Source of the DNA: CAXMST01 sp963790085
GTDB lineage: Bacteria; Actinomycetota; Thermoleophilia; Solirubrobacterales; 70-9
NCBI GenBank assembly: GCA_963790085.1
Contig: CAWBNH010000001.1
Location: 1-64,000, forward strand
Reading direction: 5' to 3'
DNA: 64,000 nt
The position numbers and the translations under genes are program-made. Below are positions 16,572-24,279 of the stretch, in pieces. Each line of letters starts with the position of its first letter. Position 1 is the stretch's first letter. Under the pieces are notes generated by a model. It searched no databases, was not told the origin of the DNA, and saw only the letters and a program-made list of their open reading frames with translations.

Positions 16572-17087
16572 CTAGGTCGCCGATCGCTCGGCGTCCGCCC
16601 GCGGCGCGATGCCGAGCTCGTTCAGGCGGCGATCGAAGGCGGCGATCCGCGCGGTGTCCTCGTAGAAGTCCTCCTGCTCGACGATCCTGCCCCAGCGGGT
16701 GCGGGCGAGCAGCACCGTGCGGTTGGCGTAGAGCTGCTCGCCGTCGGGCCCGGTCGCCCGGTCGTCGAAGCGGACGAGCAGGGTCATCGCCCAGGGTGGG
16801 CCGCCGAACCAGATCGAGCGGATCTCGCCCTCGACCCCGGCGTTGGTGAACTCGCGCAGGAAGCGCTCGATCGCCGCGCGGCCGCGGTGGACGCCGGAGA
16901 AGCGGTGCGGTCCCTCGTTGAAGTGGAGCACCGCGTCCTCGGCGAAGCCCGCGAGCAGCGGCTCGTGGTCGCCCGCGTTGAGCCGGCCGACGTCGCGGCG
17001 GAGCTTGACCAGCAGCGCGCGGGTGAGCAGGGCCCGGGCGAGCAGGGCGAGGATCACGCCGGCGATCAGTCCGAGCAGGAGGCTCAT
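16572..17087 (-). CDS. Membrane-anchored NTF2-like protein
   Basis: 171 residues. One N-terminal span (LLLGLIAGVILALLARALL) is followed by an NTF2/SnoaL fold: NAGDHEPLLAGFAEDAVLHF, RFSGVHRGRAAIERFL and RIVEQEDFYEDTARIAAFD. It overlaps the TetR gene by 4 bp (ATGA), so it is likely the regulated partner of that repressor. The enzymatic role is unknown. Confidence 0.75.
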   Translation of the reverse strand: MSLLLGLIAGVILALLARALLTRALLVKLRRDVGRLNAGDHEPLLAGFAEDAVLHFNEGPHRFSGVHRGRAAIERFLREFTNAGVEGEIRSIWFGGPPWAMTLLVRFDDRATGPDGEQLYANRTVLLARTRWGRIVEQEDFYEDTARIAAFDRRLNELGIAPRADAERSAT

Positions 17088-17731
17088 CGCCGAGCCCCCG
17101 ACTCCCGCGCCGGGCCGGCCGGCGAGGCGAGCCCGGCCCGGACCAGCGCAACGGCCGATTCGCCAGCGGCATCCATCGGCTCGGTGCTCTGCAGCGAGCG
17201 GCAGAGCAGGAAGGCGCCCTCGAGGATCGCGACGACGCTGATCGCCAGCGGTCGCGCGGCGGCAGGCCCGACGCCGGCCTCGATCGCGTCGGCCTCGAAG
17301 GCGGCGATCCAGCTCTCGAAGGCCGCGGCGGCGCTCCGGCGCAGGCGATCGTGGGTGCTGGCGATCTCGCCGGCGACGGTCGCGATCGGACAGGCGTCCT
17401 GGTAGCCGGTCGCGACCAGCGTCTGGCCGGCGCCGGCGAAGAAGTCGCGGACCGTGCTCTCGAGATCGGGCGCCTCGGCGGCGATTCCCTCATAGAGGGC
17501 GAGGAAGAAGCGGCCGCCCGTGGCGAGCACCTCCTCCGCGAGCTCCTCCTTGCCGCCGGGGAAGAAGTGGTACATCGAGCCGAACGGCGCCTCCGCCTCG
17601 GCCAGCACCTGCTTGAGCCCGGTGCCGGCGTAGCCCTGGCGGCGGAAGAGCTCGGCGGCGGCATAGAGGATCCGCTCGCGGGTCGGGGTCTCGGTCGGGG
17701 CCTGGGTCGCGGTCGGCATCGCCGCGATCAT
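17084..17731 (-). CDS. TetR/AcrR family transcriptional regulator
   Basis: 215 residues from ATG at 17731 (an ATG at 17719 is also possible). The HTH lies at residues about 20-62: RERILYAAAELFRRQGYAGT, then GLKQVLAEAEAPFGSMYHFF. The longer ligand domain resembles the LmrA/YxaF subgroup (CPIATVAGEIA). It heads an operon with the NTF2-like gene and faces the XRE gene. A perfect palindrome begins 4 bp upstream of its start, a likely self-operator. The ligand is unknown. Confidence 0.85.
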   Translation of the reverse strand: MIAAMPTATQAPTETPTRERILYAAAELFRRQGYAGTGLKQVLAEAEAPFGSMYHFFPGGKEELAEEVLATGGRFFLALYEGIAAEAPDLESTVRDFFAGAGQTLVATGYQDACPIATVAGEIASTHDRLRRSAAAAFESWIAAFEADAIEAGVGPAAARPLAISVVAILEGAFLLCRSLQSTEPMDAAGESAVALVRAGLASPAGPARESGARR

Positions 17732-17734
17732 AAC

Positions 17735-17755
17735 AGATAGTAGAGCGATCTATCT
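17735..17755. promoter_or_regulatory. Putative TetR operator
   Basis: AGATAG-(9 bp)-CTATCT, perfect inverted repeat centred 14 bp upstream of the TetR start and about 50 bp upstream of the XRE start. The placement suits autorepression and possible control of both divergent transcripts. Confidence 0.5.
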
Positions 17756-17782
17756 AGAGCGAGGGCGAACCTGGCTTACTGA

Positions 17783-17788
17783 TATACT
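17783..17788 (+). promoter_or_regulatory. -10 element of the XRE gene, leaderless
   Basis: TATACT seven nt before the ATG at 17796. There is no Shine-Dalgarno sequence in between, so transcription probably starts at or near the A of the start codon. Confidence 0.5.
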
Positions 17789-17795
17789 TTTCTAT

Positions 17796-18122
17796 ATGAA
17801 TCCCGGTGGCGAGATCCGGCGCCTTCGCCTCGCGCACGGCGTGAGCCAGGGGTCGCTGGCCCGCCGTGCCGGCACCACCCAGGCGACGGTCAGCCTGATC
17901 GAACGGGGGCTGAGCTCGCCGCGCTGGGAGACGCTGGCGGCGCTACTGCTAGCGCTCGGCTACGAGGCCGAGCTGGCCCCGCGCCGGCTGCAGTCGCGCG
18001 CCGACCCGGTCCACCTCGCGGCCCTGCGCGAGCGGGACCCGGCCGAGCGGCTGGCGCTGGCGGTCTCCGCCAATCGGCTCGCCGGGCGACTGAGGGAGGC
18101 GGGTAGCGATGCCCTCGGCTGA
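17796..18122 (+). CDS. XRE family HTH regulator (antitoxin-like)
   Basis: 108 residues. The helix-turn-helix at residues 5-58 (EIRRLRLAHGVSQGSLARRA, TQATVSLIERGLSSPRWETL) is followed by a short helical tail. It overlaps the nucleotidyltransferase gene by 14 bp, the usual antitoxin-first layout of XRE/nucleotidyltransferase toxin-antitoxin pairs. It probably represses its own leaderless promoter. Confidence 0.8.
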   Translation: MNPGGEIRRLRLAHGVSQGSLARRAGTTQATVSLIERGLSSPRWETLAALLLALGYEAELAPRRLQSRADPVHLAALRERDPAERLALAVSANRLAGRLREAGSDALG

Positions 18123-18606
18123 GGACGCCGACCCCCGCAGGCCCCCCGACGTCGAGCGGATCTTCGCGGCGCTGGCCGAACGCGGCGTCGACTACGTGGT
18201 CGTCGGCGGGCTGGCGGTCCAGACCCACGGCCACATGCGGACGACCTTCGACGTCGACATCTTCCCGAACCCGTCGCCGGAGAACCTCGAGCGGCTCGCA
18301 GCGGCTCTAAATGCCCTCGATGCGCGGGCGCTGAACCCGGGCAGCGAGGGCCTCGAGATCTCGGCGGCGATGCTGCCGCGGGCGACGCTCTGGCAGTTCG
18401 ACTCCCGCCACGGAGCGATCGACGTCCTCCACGACGCGCCGGGGGCCCCGCCCTACGGGCAGCTGCGCGCCGGCGCACTCGAGATCCGGCTCGGAGAGCT
18501 CGAGATCGCGGTCGCCGGGCGCGACGATCTGATCAGCATGAAGCGCGCCGGAGCCCGCCCCGTCGATCGCGATGACCTCGCGGTGCTGACCGAGCCGGAG
18601 CGCTAG
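18109..18606 (+). CDS. Nucleotidyltransferase, AbiEii/MNT-like (toxin-like)
   Basis: 165 residues. The polymerase-beta nucleotidyltransferase core is plain: YVVVGGLAVQTHGHMRTTFD, then the catalytic DVDIF (Asp48, Asp50) and a later acidic strand AIDVLHD. DDLISMKRAGARPVDRDDL is the usual C-terminal helix of AbiEii-type proteins. Such enzymes transfer NMP groups to tRNA or proteins and act as toxins neutralised by the upstream partner. Here the toxin role is inferred from gene order only. Confidence 0.75.
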   Translation: MPSAEDADPRRPPDVERIFAALAERGVDYVVVGGLAVQTHGHMRTTFDVDIFPNPSPENLERLAAALNALDARALNPGSEGLEISAAMLPRATLWQFDSRHGAIDVLHDAPGAPPYGQLRAGALEIRLGELEIAVAGRDDLISMKRAGARPVDRDDLAVLTEPER

Positions 18607-18638
18607 CTGAGCGCTGACGCGGCCGGATCGGCGTCGCC

Positions 18639-18923
18639 CTACTCGCCCTGGGCGGCCCAGAAGGCCTCGGCCTCGGCCTCCATCGCCTCGAGGCGGGTGT
18701 AGTAGTCGGGGAACTCGTTCAGGTGGGCCCAGGCGATCTTCGCGGTGACGTCGACGTCGTCGTCGGTGACGTTGGTCGCGGGATCGTGGGTCCCGTGCTC
18801 GAGCTCGACGTCCATCCCGGCCCGGAACTGCTCGACGTCGAACGGCGAGCTCGACCAGTCGATCCCGATCCGCTCGCCGGCGGCCCTCGCCTGCTCGGCT
18901 GTGAACTCGCTCTTGCCGCTCAC
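18639..18923 (-). CDS. DUF5661 family protein
   Basis: 94 residues, acidic, from GTG at 18923 with TAGGCT seven nt upstream (leaderless pattern). GTHDPATNVTDDDVDVTAKI and AWAHLNEFPDYYTRLEAME match what I remember of DUF5661, a family without function. It stands convergent to the nucleotidyltransferase gene. Confidence 0.7.
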   Translation of the reverse strand: MSGKSEFTAEQARAAGERIGIDWSSSPFDVEQFRAGMDVELEHGTHDPATNVTDDDVDVTAKIAWAHLNEFPDYYTRLEAMEAEAEAFWAAQGE

Positions 18924-18933
18924 CCGATCGAGC

Positions 18934-19329
18934 CTAGCGAAGCGCGGGCTCGCCCGGCTCCACGGGCCGGGGCGGTCGGATCGCCACCAGCGCGATCCCC
19001 GCAGCGGTGATCAGACCGAGGACGGGGACCGCGAGCTTCGCCGCCCGGGGTGGGAGCACCAGGCCGAACAGCGGCATCGGATCGCCGACCCGATCGCCCA
19101 GCGGCCCCAGCGGGCAGTCCCCCCCGTTCGCGCCGACGAGCAGCGCCTCCCCCGCCAGGGCGGCGATCGCCGGCCGCAGCAACGGGCCGCGGCGGCCGCT
19201 GATCGCGCACCACCAGACGTATGCGATCGCGCCCAGGAACCCGACCGCGATCAGCCCGTGGGCGGCGCGCCAGGCGATCACGACCGCCGACGGGCCATTG
19301 CTGGATCGCCGGGTCGAGCGGGATCGCAT
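18934..19329 (-). CDS. Small integral membrane protein
   Basis: 131 residues with four predicted spans, starting near IVAWRAAHGLIAVGFLGAI-type sequence, and a conserved-looking loop GGDCPLGPLGDRVGDP between spans two and three. Related small proteins of unknown function carry a similar CPL motif. TAAGTT six nt before the ATG indicates a leaderless start. Function unknown. Confidence 0.6.
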   Translation of the reverse strand: MRSRSTRRSSNGPSAVVIAWRAAHGLIAVGFLGAIAYVWWCAISGRRGPLLRPAIAALAGEALLVGANGGDCPLGPLGDRVGDPMPLFGLVLPPRAAKLAVPVLGLITAAGIALVAIRPPRPVEPGEPALR

Positions 19330-19396
19330 GCGGCGAACTTAGCGCGGGCTCTCAGGCCGTGTAGGCGGTGCTCGAGATTCTCGAGCGCGCCCGCCG

Positions 19397-19672
19397 CTAG
19401 CGGGGCCCGCCCCGACTGCCGCCCCCGGCGTCCTCGGACTCCTCGTAGCGGGCGACGTTGACCGTCGAGCAGCGGCCGCAGCGGACGCGCACCTTCTTCG
19501 TCATCTGCATCTCGTGCATCGACTCGGCGAGGACGTTGCCGCACTGCACGCAGACGTAGTCGTCGGGACCGTTACCGCGGAACGCGGGTCGGTCGGGGTC
19601 CTCCTGGACCGCGGTGCCCGCCCCGTAGGGCACCTCCCCCTCGCGGATCTCGCGCATCTCGACGGTCGCCAT
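19397..19672 (-). CDS. Small zinc-ribbon protein at the end of the CODH cluster
   Basis: 91 residues. Two CxxC knuckles (CVQCGNVLAES and VRCGRCSTVNVARY) 28 residues apart form a zinc ribbon after an acidic, flexible N-terminus. It starts 5 bp after the CoxG stop and is probably co-transcribed with it. It might assist cofactor or metal delivery to CO dehydrogenase, but that is based on position only. Confidence 0.65.
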   Translation of the reverse strand: MATVEMREIREGEVPYGAGTAVQEDPDRPAFRGNGPDDYVCVQCGNVLAESMHEMQMTKKVRVRCGRCSTVNVARYEESEDAGGGSRGGPR

Positions 19673-19677
19673 CGGCC

Positions 19678-20109
19678 CTACATGTCGGCGAGCTTGCCGG
19701 TGAAGTCGGTGATCAGCCCGTCGAGGACCCCGATCACCACCCCCTCCCCCATCGACGCGGCCTTGCCGGTGATCTGCGCCTTGGTGTGGATGTCACCGCC
19801 GCCGTCGTTGAGCTGGAAGACGACGTCGGCGTTCGCGTGCCCCTGGCCCTCCGAGTCCTTCGCCTTGACCCGCAACAGGGCGCGATGGGCGTCGGGGTCC
19901 TTCTCGGCGACCTCGACGGTCCCGACGAAGGTCATCGACATCGCCCCCATCGTCAGCAGGATCTCGGCCTTGACCGAATCCGGCCCCGTCACCTCGGTCA
20001 CGGTCCCGCCCTCGACGCAGGGAACAAGCCGCTCGAGATCGGTAACCGCCGCGAAGCTCTCGTCGATCGGCTTCTCGGTCGTGAACGTGTGGTCGAGTTC
20101 TGTAGCCAT
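19678..20109 (-). CDS. coxG: CoxG, SRPBCC-fold CO dehydrogenase accessory protein
   Basis: 143 residues from ATG at 20109; AAGGAGAGG lies upstream, and an extension to 20145 is less likely. START/SRPBCC pattern: HTFTTEKPIDESFAAVTDLE, PCVEGGTV, TVEVAEKDPDAHRALLRVKA and a final hydrophobic helix VVIGVLDGLITDFTGKLAD. CoxG proteins bind the membrane and, in work on mycobacterial enzymes, hand quinone to CO dehydrogenase. This one is separated from coxMSLDE by the opposite-strand YceI gene. Confidence 0.8.
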   Translation of the reverse strand: MATELDHTFTTEKPIDESFAAVTDLERLVPCVEGGTVTEVTGPDSVKAEILLTMGAMSMTFVGTVEVAEKDPDAHRALLRVKAKDSEGQGHANADVVFQLNDGGGDIHTKAQITGKAASMGEGVVIGVLDGLITDFTGKLADM

Positions 20110-20157
20110 GTGTTCCGGTCCTCTCCTTGGTCGCGCGCCCGACACTATGCTGGGCGC

Positions 20158-20697
20158 ATGTCGCTCAGTTCAGGTACTCATCAGCTCGGGCCCGATGACG
20201 CCGCGCTCTCGGTGCGGACCGGCCGCACCGGCGCCGCCGCGAAGGCCGGCCATGACCTCGTGATCGGGGTCGACTCCTGGGAGGCGACGCTCGTCGTCGG
20301 CGACGACGCCGCCGGGACCAGCGTCGAGCTGACCGCGGATCCCTCGTCGCTGCGGGTGATCGAGGGATCGGGCGGGATGAAGGCGCTCGACGACGACGAC
20401 AAGGCGAACATCGAGAAGACGATCAACGACGAGGTCCTCGAGGGCAGGGGCATCGGCTTTCGCTCGAGCCGGGTGCAGCCCGCCGCCGACGGCAGCCGGA
20501 TCGGCGTCGAGGGAGAGCTGACGATCGGCACGGAGAGCGGGCCGATCGCCTTCGAGCTCACGATCGGCGACGACGGTGCGCTGACGGGGAGCGCAGTCGT
20601 CAAACAGACCGACTGGGGGATCAAGCCCTACTCGACCCTGTTCGGGGCGCTGAAGGTCGAGGACGAGGTCGAAGTCGTGATCGAGGGTCACCTCTAG
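20158..20697 (+). CDS. YceI family protein
   Basis: 179 residues from ATG at 20158, with TATGCT six nt upstream (leaderless). YceI pattern: GTHQLGPDDAALSVRTGRTG, AGHDLVIGV, SVELTADPSSLRV and ending VKQTDWGIKPYSTLFGALKV. YceI proteins form a lipocalin-like barrel that binds isoprenoid chains, including polyprenyl quinones. No signal peptide, so cytoplasmic. It lies between coxG and the CoxL-like domain gene, on the opposite strand: a second potential quinone binder beside CO dehydrogenase. Confidence 0.85.
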   Translation: MSLSSGTHQLGPDDAALSVRTGRTGAAAKAGHDLVIGVDSWEATLVVGDDAAGTSVELTADPSSLRVIEGSGGMKALDDDDKANIEKTINDEVLEGRGIGFRSSRVQPAADGSRIGVEGELTIGTESGPIAFELTIGDDGALTGSAVVKQTDWGIKPYSTLFGALKVEDEVEVVIEGHL

Positions 20698-20705
20698 ATC
20701 CAGCC

Positions 20706-21170
20706 TCAATCCCGGTAGACGGCCTGCGCGTCGAGGCCGCCCTCGACGCCCGGCGGCAGCTCACCGGTGCCGTGCGCGTACATCGCGATGTCCTCGACCG
20801 TCTGCACCCGCTCGGGGTCGCTGCCGTCGCCCGCGGCCCAGGCGCCGTTCACCCACGAGAGGCTGTCGGGCTCGGCCTCGAGCGCCGCGCCCGCCAGCAG
20901 CCGTGACTTCTCACGGATCCTGCCGGTGGCGCTGGCGATCGCAGCCGCGGTCCCGCCGGAGGGGCTCGTGTTGAAGCCGTGGCCGACGCCGAAGCGGTCG
21001 GTGTCCGCGGGCACGACCTTGACGTCGAGCGCGGGAACGCCGAGCTCGGCGGCGACCAGCTCCGCGTAGTCGGCCTCCCTGCCGTCGGACTCGGTGGTCA
21101 GGCTGAGCACCATCTTCCCGGTCGGGTGAACACGCAGAAACACTGCTCGATAGGCCTCGTCAGCCATCAC
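20706..21170 (-). CDS. Stand-alone CoxL/xanthine-dehydrogenase-like domain protein
   Basis: 154 residues. It aligns along its whole length with one internal stretch of the CoxL encoded 4 kb away: HPTGKMVLSLTTESDG matches HPSGKAVVSISAQTQG; the ELGVPALDVKVVPADTDRFG stretch matches ELGIPPEDVEVRHGDTDKSP; the tail PPGVEGGLDAQAVYRD matches PAGMEGGLDGQVIYDP. Nothing of the N-terminal or final Mo-site parts is present. The gene has its own overlapping start (ATGA with the next gene), so it is a maintained single-domain gene rather than a decaying fragment. Perhaps a maturation scaffold or cofactor carrier; unproven. Confidence 0.75.
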   Translation of the reverse strand: MMADEAYRAVFLRVHPTGKMVLSLTTESDGREADYAELVAAELGVPALDVKVVPADTDRFGVGHGFNTSPSGGTAAAIASATGRIREKSRLLAGAALEAEPDSLSWVNGAWAAGDGSDPERVQTVEDIAMYAHGTGELPPGVEGGLDAQAVYRD

Positions 21171-21352
21171 TGATCCTCCTCTTCGTGGTCGGCTCCGCCC
21201 TCGGACTGAAGACGCTGACGCTCCTGGTGGGCGCTGAGCGCATTGTGCTCCTCGAGCTCGCAGAAGGCCGGCTGCGGTCCACCGAGCGGGTTCGGCGGCG
21301 CCGCCGGCCGCTCGCAGCCGGGGTAGATGCAGGTCTTCGTCTCAGCGCTCAT
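21167..21352 (-). CDS. Small Cys-containing (zinc-finger-like) protein
   Basis: 61 residues from ATG at 21352, which overlaps the coxE stop by 4 bp; its own stop overlaps the next start by 4 bp. CIYPGCERPAAPP followed by PAFCELEEHNALSAHQER gives a C-x4-C-x17-C-x5-H pattern, resembling the CxxPxCxRP...FC...HN motif seen in other actinobacterial proteins. Probably binds zinc. Co-translation with coxE points to a role in CO dehydrogenase maturation. Confidence 0.7.
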   Translation of the reverse strand: MSAETKTCIYPGCERPAAPPNPLGGPQPAFCELEEHNALSAHQERQRLQSEGGADHEEEDQ

Positions 21353-22743
21353 CGCCCGCCCCATCCCGGCGTCGTTCTGCCCCTGCTCGGACCGTAGCCG
21401 CTCGGCATCGCGACCGAGCTGCCGGGAACCGGCGTCGCGCTCGGCCACGGTTCCTCCTCCTCGGCCTCGGGCGCCAAGGACGCGTCGAGGCTCGCCGCCG
21501 CGAGATCGCCACCGGCGGGCCCGGCGATCGCCTCGACGACCTCGCCGAGCGCCTCGAAGCTGTGGCCGCTGACCAGCGCGTCGCAGTGCTCGACGGCGGC
21601 GCGCATGCCTGCGGCGCCGACCGAGAACCCGCTGGCGCCGACCCTGGGGTTGACCCAGACGACCCGGTGGGCGAGCCGTGAGAGGCGCTCCATCTCGCGG
21701 CCGACCAGCTCCGGATCGCCACGCTCCCAGCCGTCGGAGAGGATCACGACGACGGCCCCGCGGGCCATGCCGCGACGGCCGTGGCGGTCGTTGAACTCCT
21801 TCAGCGCATCGCCGATCCGGGTGCCGCTCGACCAGTCCGGTGCCGCCGCCGCGGCGCGCCGGATCGCCAGCTCGGGGTTGCGCGCGGCCAGGGCACGGGT
21901 CAGGCGCGTGAGCCTCGTCGCGAAGGCGAACGCCTCGGTGTGGGGGCCGCTGCCGGCGGCGCAGCTGAGGAACTGCAGGTAGGCCCGGGCGTAGGGCTCC
22001 ATCGAGCCGGAGATGTCGCAGAGCAGCACCAACCGGCGCCGGACGATCCGCCGACGGCGGCGGGCGAGGTGGATTGCGTCGCCGCCGGTCCGGAGGCTGC
22101 CCCGCAGGGTCCGGCGCAGGTCGACGCGTCGGCCGTGATGGGCGTGCTCGTAGCGGCGGGTGCGGCGCAGCGGCGTCGCCAGCTCGAGCCGCGACATCAG
22201 CCGGTAGAGCTGCGCGAGCTCGCCCGGCTCGAGCGCGTCGAAGCTCTTGCCGGCCAGCCGCTCCTCCTCGCTCGCCATCGCCAGCGGCAGCTCGAGCTCG
22301 CCGCCCTCCTCGCCGCCGGTCTCGCGGGAGGGCGCGGTTGCGACGCTCGGCGACCGCTCCTCCGACGCCAGATCGGTGGATGAGCTCCGCCGATCGGCGA
22401 GCGGGCGCTCGTCGGGCGGCGCCGGCACGGTCTCGGCGTCCTCGCCGGGCGGGGCCTCGGTCGGCGGCTCGGCGCCGAAGACCGACTGGAAGACCGCGTC
22501 GAAAGCGGCGCCGTGGGAGCGGTCGGAGACGAAGATCGAGCGCGCGGTCCAATACAGACGCCGCCGGCTCTCGGGCCGCACCAGGGTCAGCGCCCGGGCG
22601 AACTCGGCCGAGCGCTCGGGGGTGACCGGCACCCCGGCCTCGCGCAGCCGCTGGCCCAGCGCCCCGGCCAGCGACGGCAGGTCGAGGTGGATCGTCTCGA
22701 CCCCGAACTCGGGCCGGGGCGCTCCGGCGCCGACGTCAGCCAC
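21349..22743 (-). CDS. coxE: CoxE, VWA-domain CO dehydrogenase maturation factor
   Basis: 464 residues. The N-terminus (RLREAGVPVTPERSAEFARA) and C-terminal von Willebrand A domain (LVLLCDISGSMEPYARAYLQ, the MIDAS DxSxS, then TRIGDALKEFNDR and VVVILSDGWERGD) match CoxE. A Pro/Glu-rich linker separates the parts. With the MoxR ATPase CoxD it helps build the Cu-S-Mo active site. It overlaps coxD by 8 bp and the small Cys-protein gene by 4 bp. Confidence 0.88.
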   Translation of the reverse strand: MADVGAGAPRPEFGVETIHLDLPSLAGALGQRLREAGVPVTPERSAEFARALTLVRPESRRRLYWTARSIFVSDRSHGAAFDAVFQSVFGAEPPTEAPPGEDAETVPAPPDERPLADRRSSSTDLASEERSPSVATAPSRETGGEEGGELELPLAMASEEERLAGKSFDALEPGELAQLYRLMSRLELATPLRRTRRYEHAHHGRRVDLRRTLRGSLRTGGDAIHLARRRRRIVRRRLVLLCDISGSMEPYARAYLQFLSCAAGSGPHTEAFAFATRLTRLTRALAARNPELAIRRAAAAAPDWSSGTRIGDALKEFNDRHGRRGMARGAVVVILSDGWERGDPELVGREMERLSRLAHRVVWVNPRVGASGFSVGAAGMRAAVEHCDALVSGHSFEALGEVVEAIAGPAGGDLAAASLDASLAPEAEEEEPWPSATPVPGSSVAMPSGYGPSRGRTTPGWGGR

Positions 22744-23668
22744 GGTCGGGGACGAGTTGCTCGAGGCCGGCAGCGCGGATCACCTCCTGGTCCTCGTCGT
22801 ACTTGAGCACCGATCCGAGCGTCAGCTCGATCGCCTCGGCGTCGAGGGTCTCGATCCCGAGCACCTCGAGCGCTGCCAGCCAGTCGATCGCCTCCGCGAT
22901 CCCCGGCGGCTTCTGCACGTCGCTGTCGCGCATCCGCGAGACCGCGTCCGCGACCTGGACCGCGAGCGCCTCGGAGGCGCCCTTGACCCGGCGGCGGATG
23001 ATCTCGACCTCGCGCTCCGGCGTCGGGTAGTCGATCCAGCGGTAGAGGCAGCGGCGCTTGACCGCGTCGTGCAGGTCGCGGGTCCGGTTCGAGGTGAGGA
23101 CGATGATCGGCGGGTGCGTGGCCCGGATCGTGCCGAGCTCGGGGATCGTCACCGCCGCGTCCGCCAGCAGCTCGAGCAGGAAGGCCTCGAAGTCGTCGTC
23201 GGCGCGGTCGATCTCGTCGATCAGCAGCACCGCGGGCCGCGGGCCGGGATGCTCGAGCGCCCGCAACAGGGGCCGCTGGATCAGGTAGTCGGGCCCGAAC
23301 AGCTCCTCCTCGTCGAGCGAGCGCCCGCCGGAGTCGGCGAGCCGGATGCTGAGCAGCTGGCGGGGGTAGTTCCACTCATACAGCGCCTCCGCCGCATCGA
23401 TCCCCTCGTAGCACTGGAGGCGGACCAGCGGCGTCTCGAGCACGGCGGCGAGCGCCAGCGCCGCCTCGGTCTTGCCGACCCCCGCCTCGCCCTCGAGCAG
23501 CAGCGGCTGCGGCAGCCGCAGGCTGAGGAAGATCGAGGTCGCCAGGCCCTCGTCGACGAGGTAGTCGACGGCGGCGAGCCGCTGGGCGAGCGTCTCGACG
23601 TCGGGGACGATCCGCCGGATCTCGGCGGCCGCCTCCCCGCCCTCCCCTTCCGCGCCGGCGCCGCTCAT
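22736..23668 (-). CDS. coxD: CoxD, MoxR-type AAA ATPase for CO dehydrogenase maturation
   Basis: 310 residues. Walker A LEGEAGVGKTEAALALA, Walker B VLLIDEIDRAD, sensor VLTSNRTRDLHDAVKRRC and the MoxR-type C-terminal lid are intact. CoxD is known from Oligotropha as an ATPase chaperone that inserts S and Cu into the Mo site. It overlaps the MobA-like gene by 4 bp and coxE by 8 bp, the canonical D-E pairing. Confidence 0.9.
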   Translation of the reverse strand: MSGAGAEGEGGEAAAEIRRIVPDVETLAQRLAAVDYLVDEGLATSIFLSLRLPQPLLLEGEAGVGKTEAALALAAVLETPLVRLQCYEGIDAAEALYEWNYPRQLLSIRLADSGGRSLDEEELFGPDYLIQRPLLRALEHPGPRPAVLLIDEIDRADDDFEAFLLELLADAAVTIPELGTIRATHPPIIVLTSNRTRDLHDAVKRRCLYRWIDYPTPEREVEIIRRRVKGASEALAVQVADAVSRMRDSDVQKPPGIAEAIDWLAALEVLGIETLDAEAIELTLGSVLKYDEDQEVIRAAGLEQLVPDRG

Positions 23669-24279
23669 CGCGGGGCCAGCTCGTCGAGGACGGCCCGGTA
23701 GTCCTCGGGTGTGTCGACGTCGAGGGGGATCGGGCCCGCGATCGGCACCTCGGCCACCTCGTCGGCGCGCTGGTCGAGCAGCCGCCAGACGCCCTTGTCC
23801 CCATGCAGTTCGGCGAGCGCCGCGAAGACGCTGCGATCGAAGGCGATCGGGTGGCCCCTGCCGTCCTCGTAGCGGCAGACGGCGAGCGCTGCATCGCCGC
23901 GCCCGGCGAGCAGCCTGGCGACCGTGTCGGCGCTGACGCCGGGCTGGTCGCCGAGCATCAGCACGAGCACCTCGCAGCGCGGGTCGAGCGCGGCGAGCGC
24001 CGCCGCGATCGAGGACGAGCAGCCCGCCCCGTAGGCCTCGTTGACGACCACCTCCGCCCCGGCCAGATCGACGCGCTCGCGAACCTCATCGGCGAAGCCG
24101 CCGATCGCGACGATCGTCTGATCGAAGCGACACTGAAGGGCGACGTCGACGACGTGGCCGAGCAGCGTGCCGCCGCCGTAGTCGAGCAGCTGCTTGGGGC
24201 GCCCGAGGCGCTGTGAGCCGCCGGCGCCGAGCACCAGCCCGGTGACGAACGGCTCCCGATCAGCGGGCGGCGGAGGCAT
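23665..24279 (-). CDS. MobA-like NTP transferase (molybdenum cofactor cytidylyltransferase type)
   Basis: 204 residues. The nucleotide-binding start LVLGAGGSQRLGRPKQLL, then GAGCSSSIAAAL, VLMLGDQPGVSADTVARLLA and GRGHPIAFDRSVF follow the MocA/YgfJ subgroup. These enzymes add CMP to molybdopterin, giving the dinucleotide cofactor used by CO dehydrogenase. It lies inside the cox operon, between coxD and the XdhC-YHS gene, overlapping both. Cytidylyl specificity is inferred from this context. Confidence 0.85.
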   Translation of the reverse strand: MPPPPADREPFVTGLVLGAGGSQRLGRPKQLLDYGGGTLLGHVVDVALQCRFDQTIVAIGGFADEVRERVDLAGAEVVVNEAYGAGCSSSIAAALAALDPRCEVLVLMLGDQPGVSADTVARLLAGRGDAALAVCRYEDGRGHPIAFDRSVFAALAELHGDKGVWRLLDQRADEVAEVPIAGPIPLDVDTPEDYRAVLDELAPR

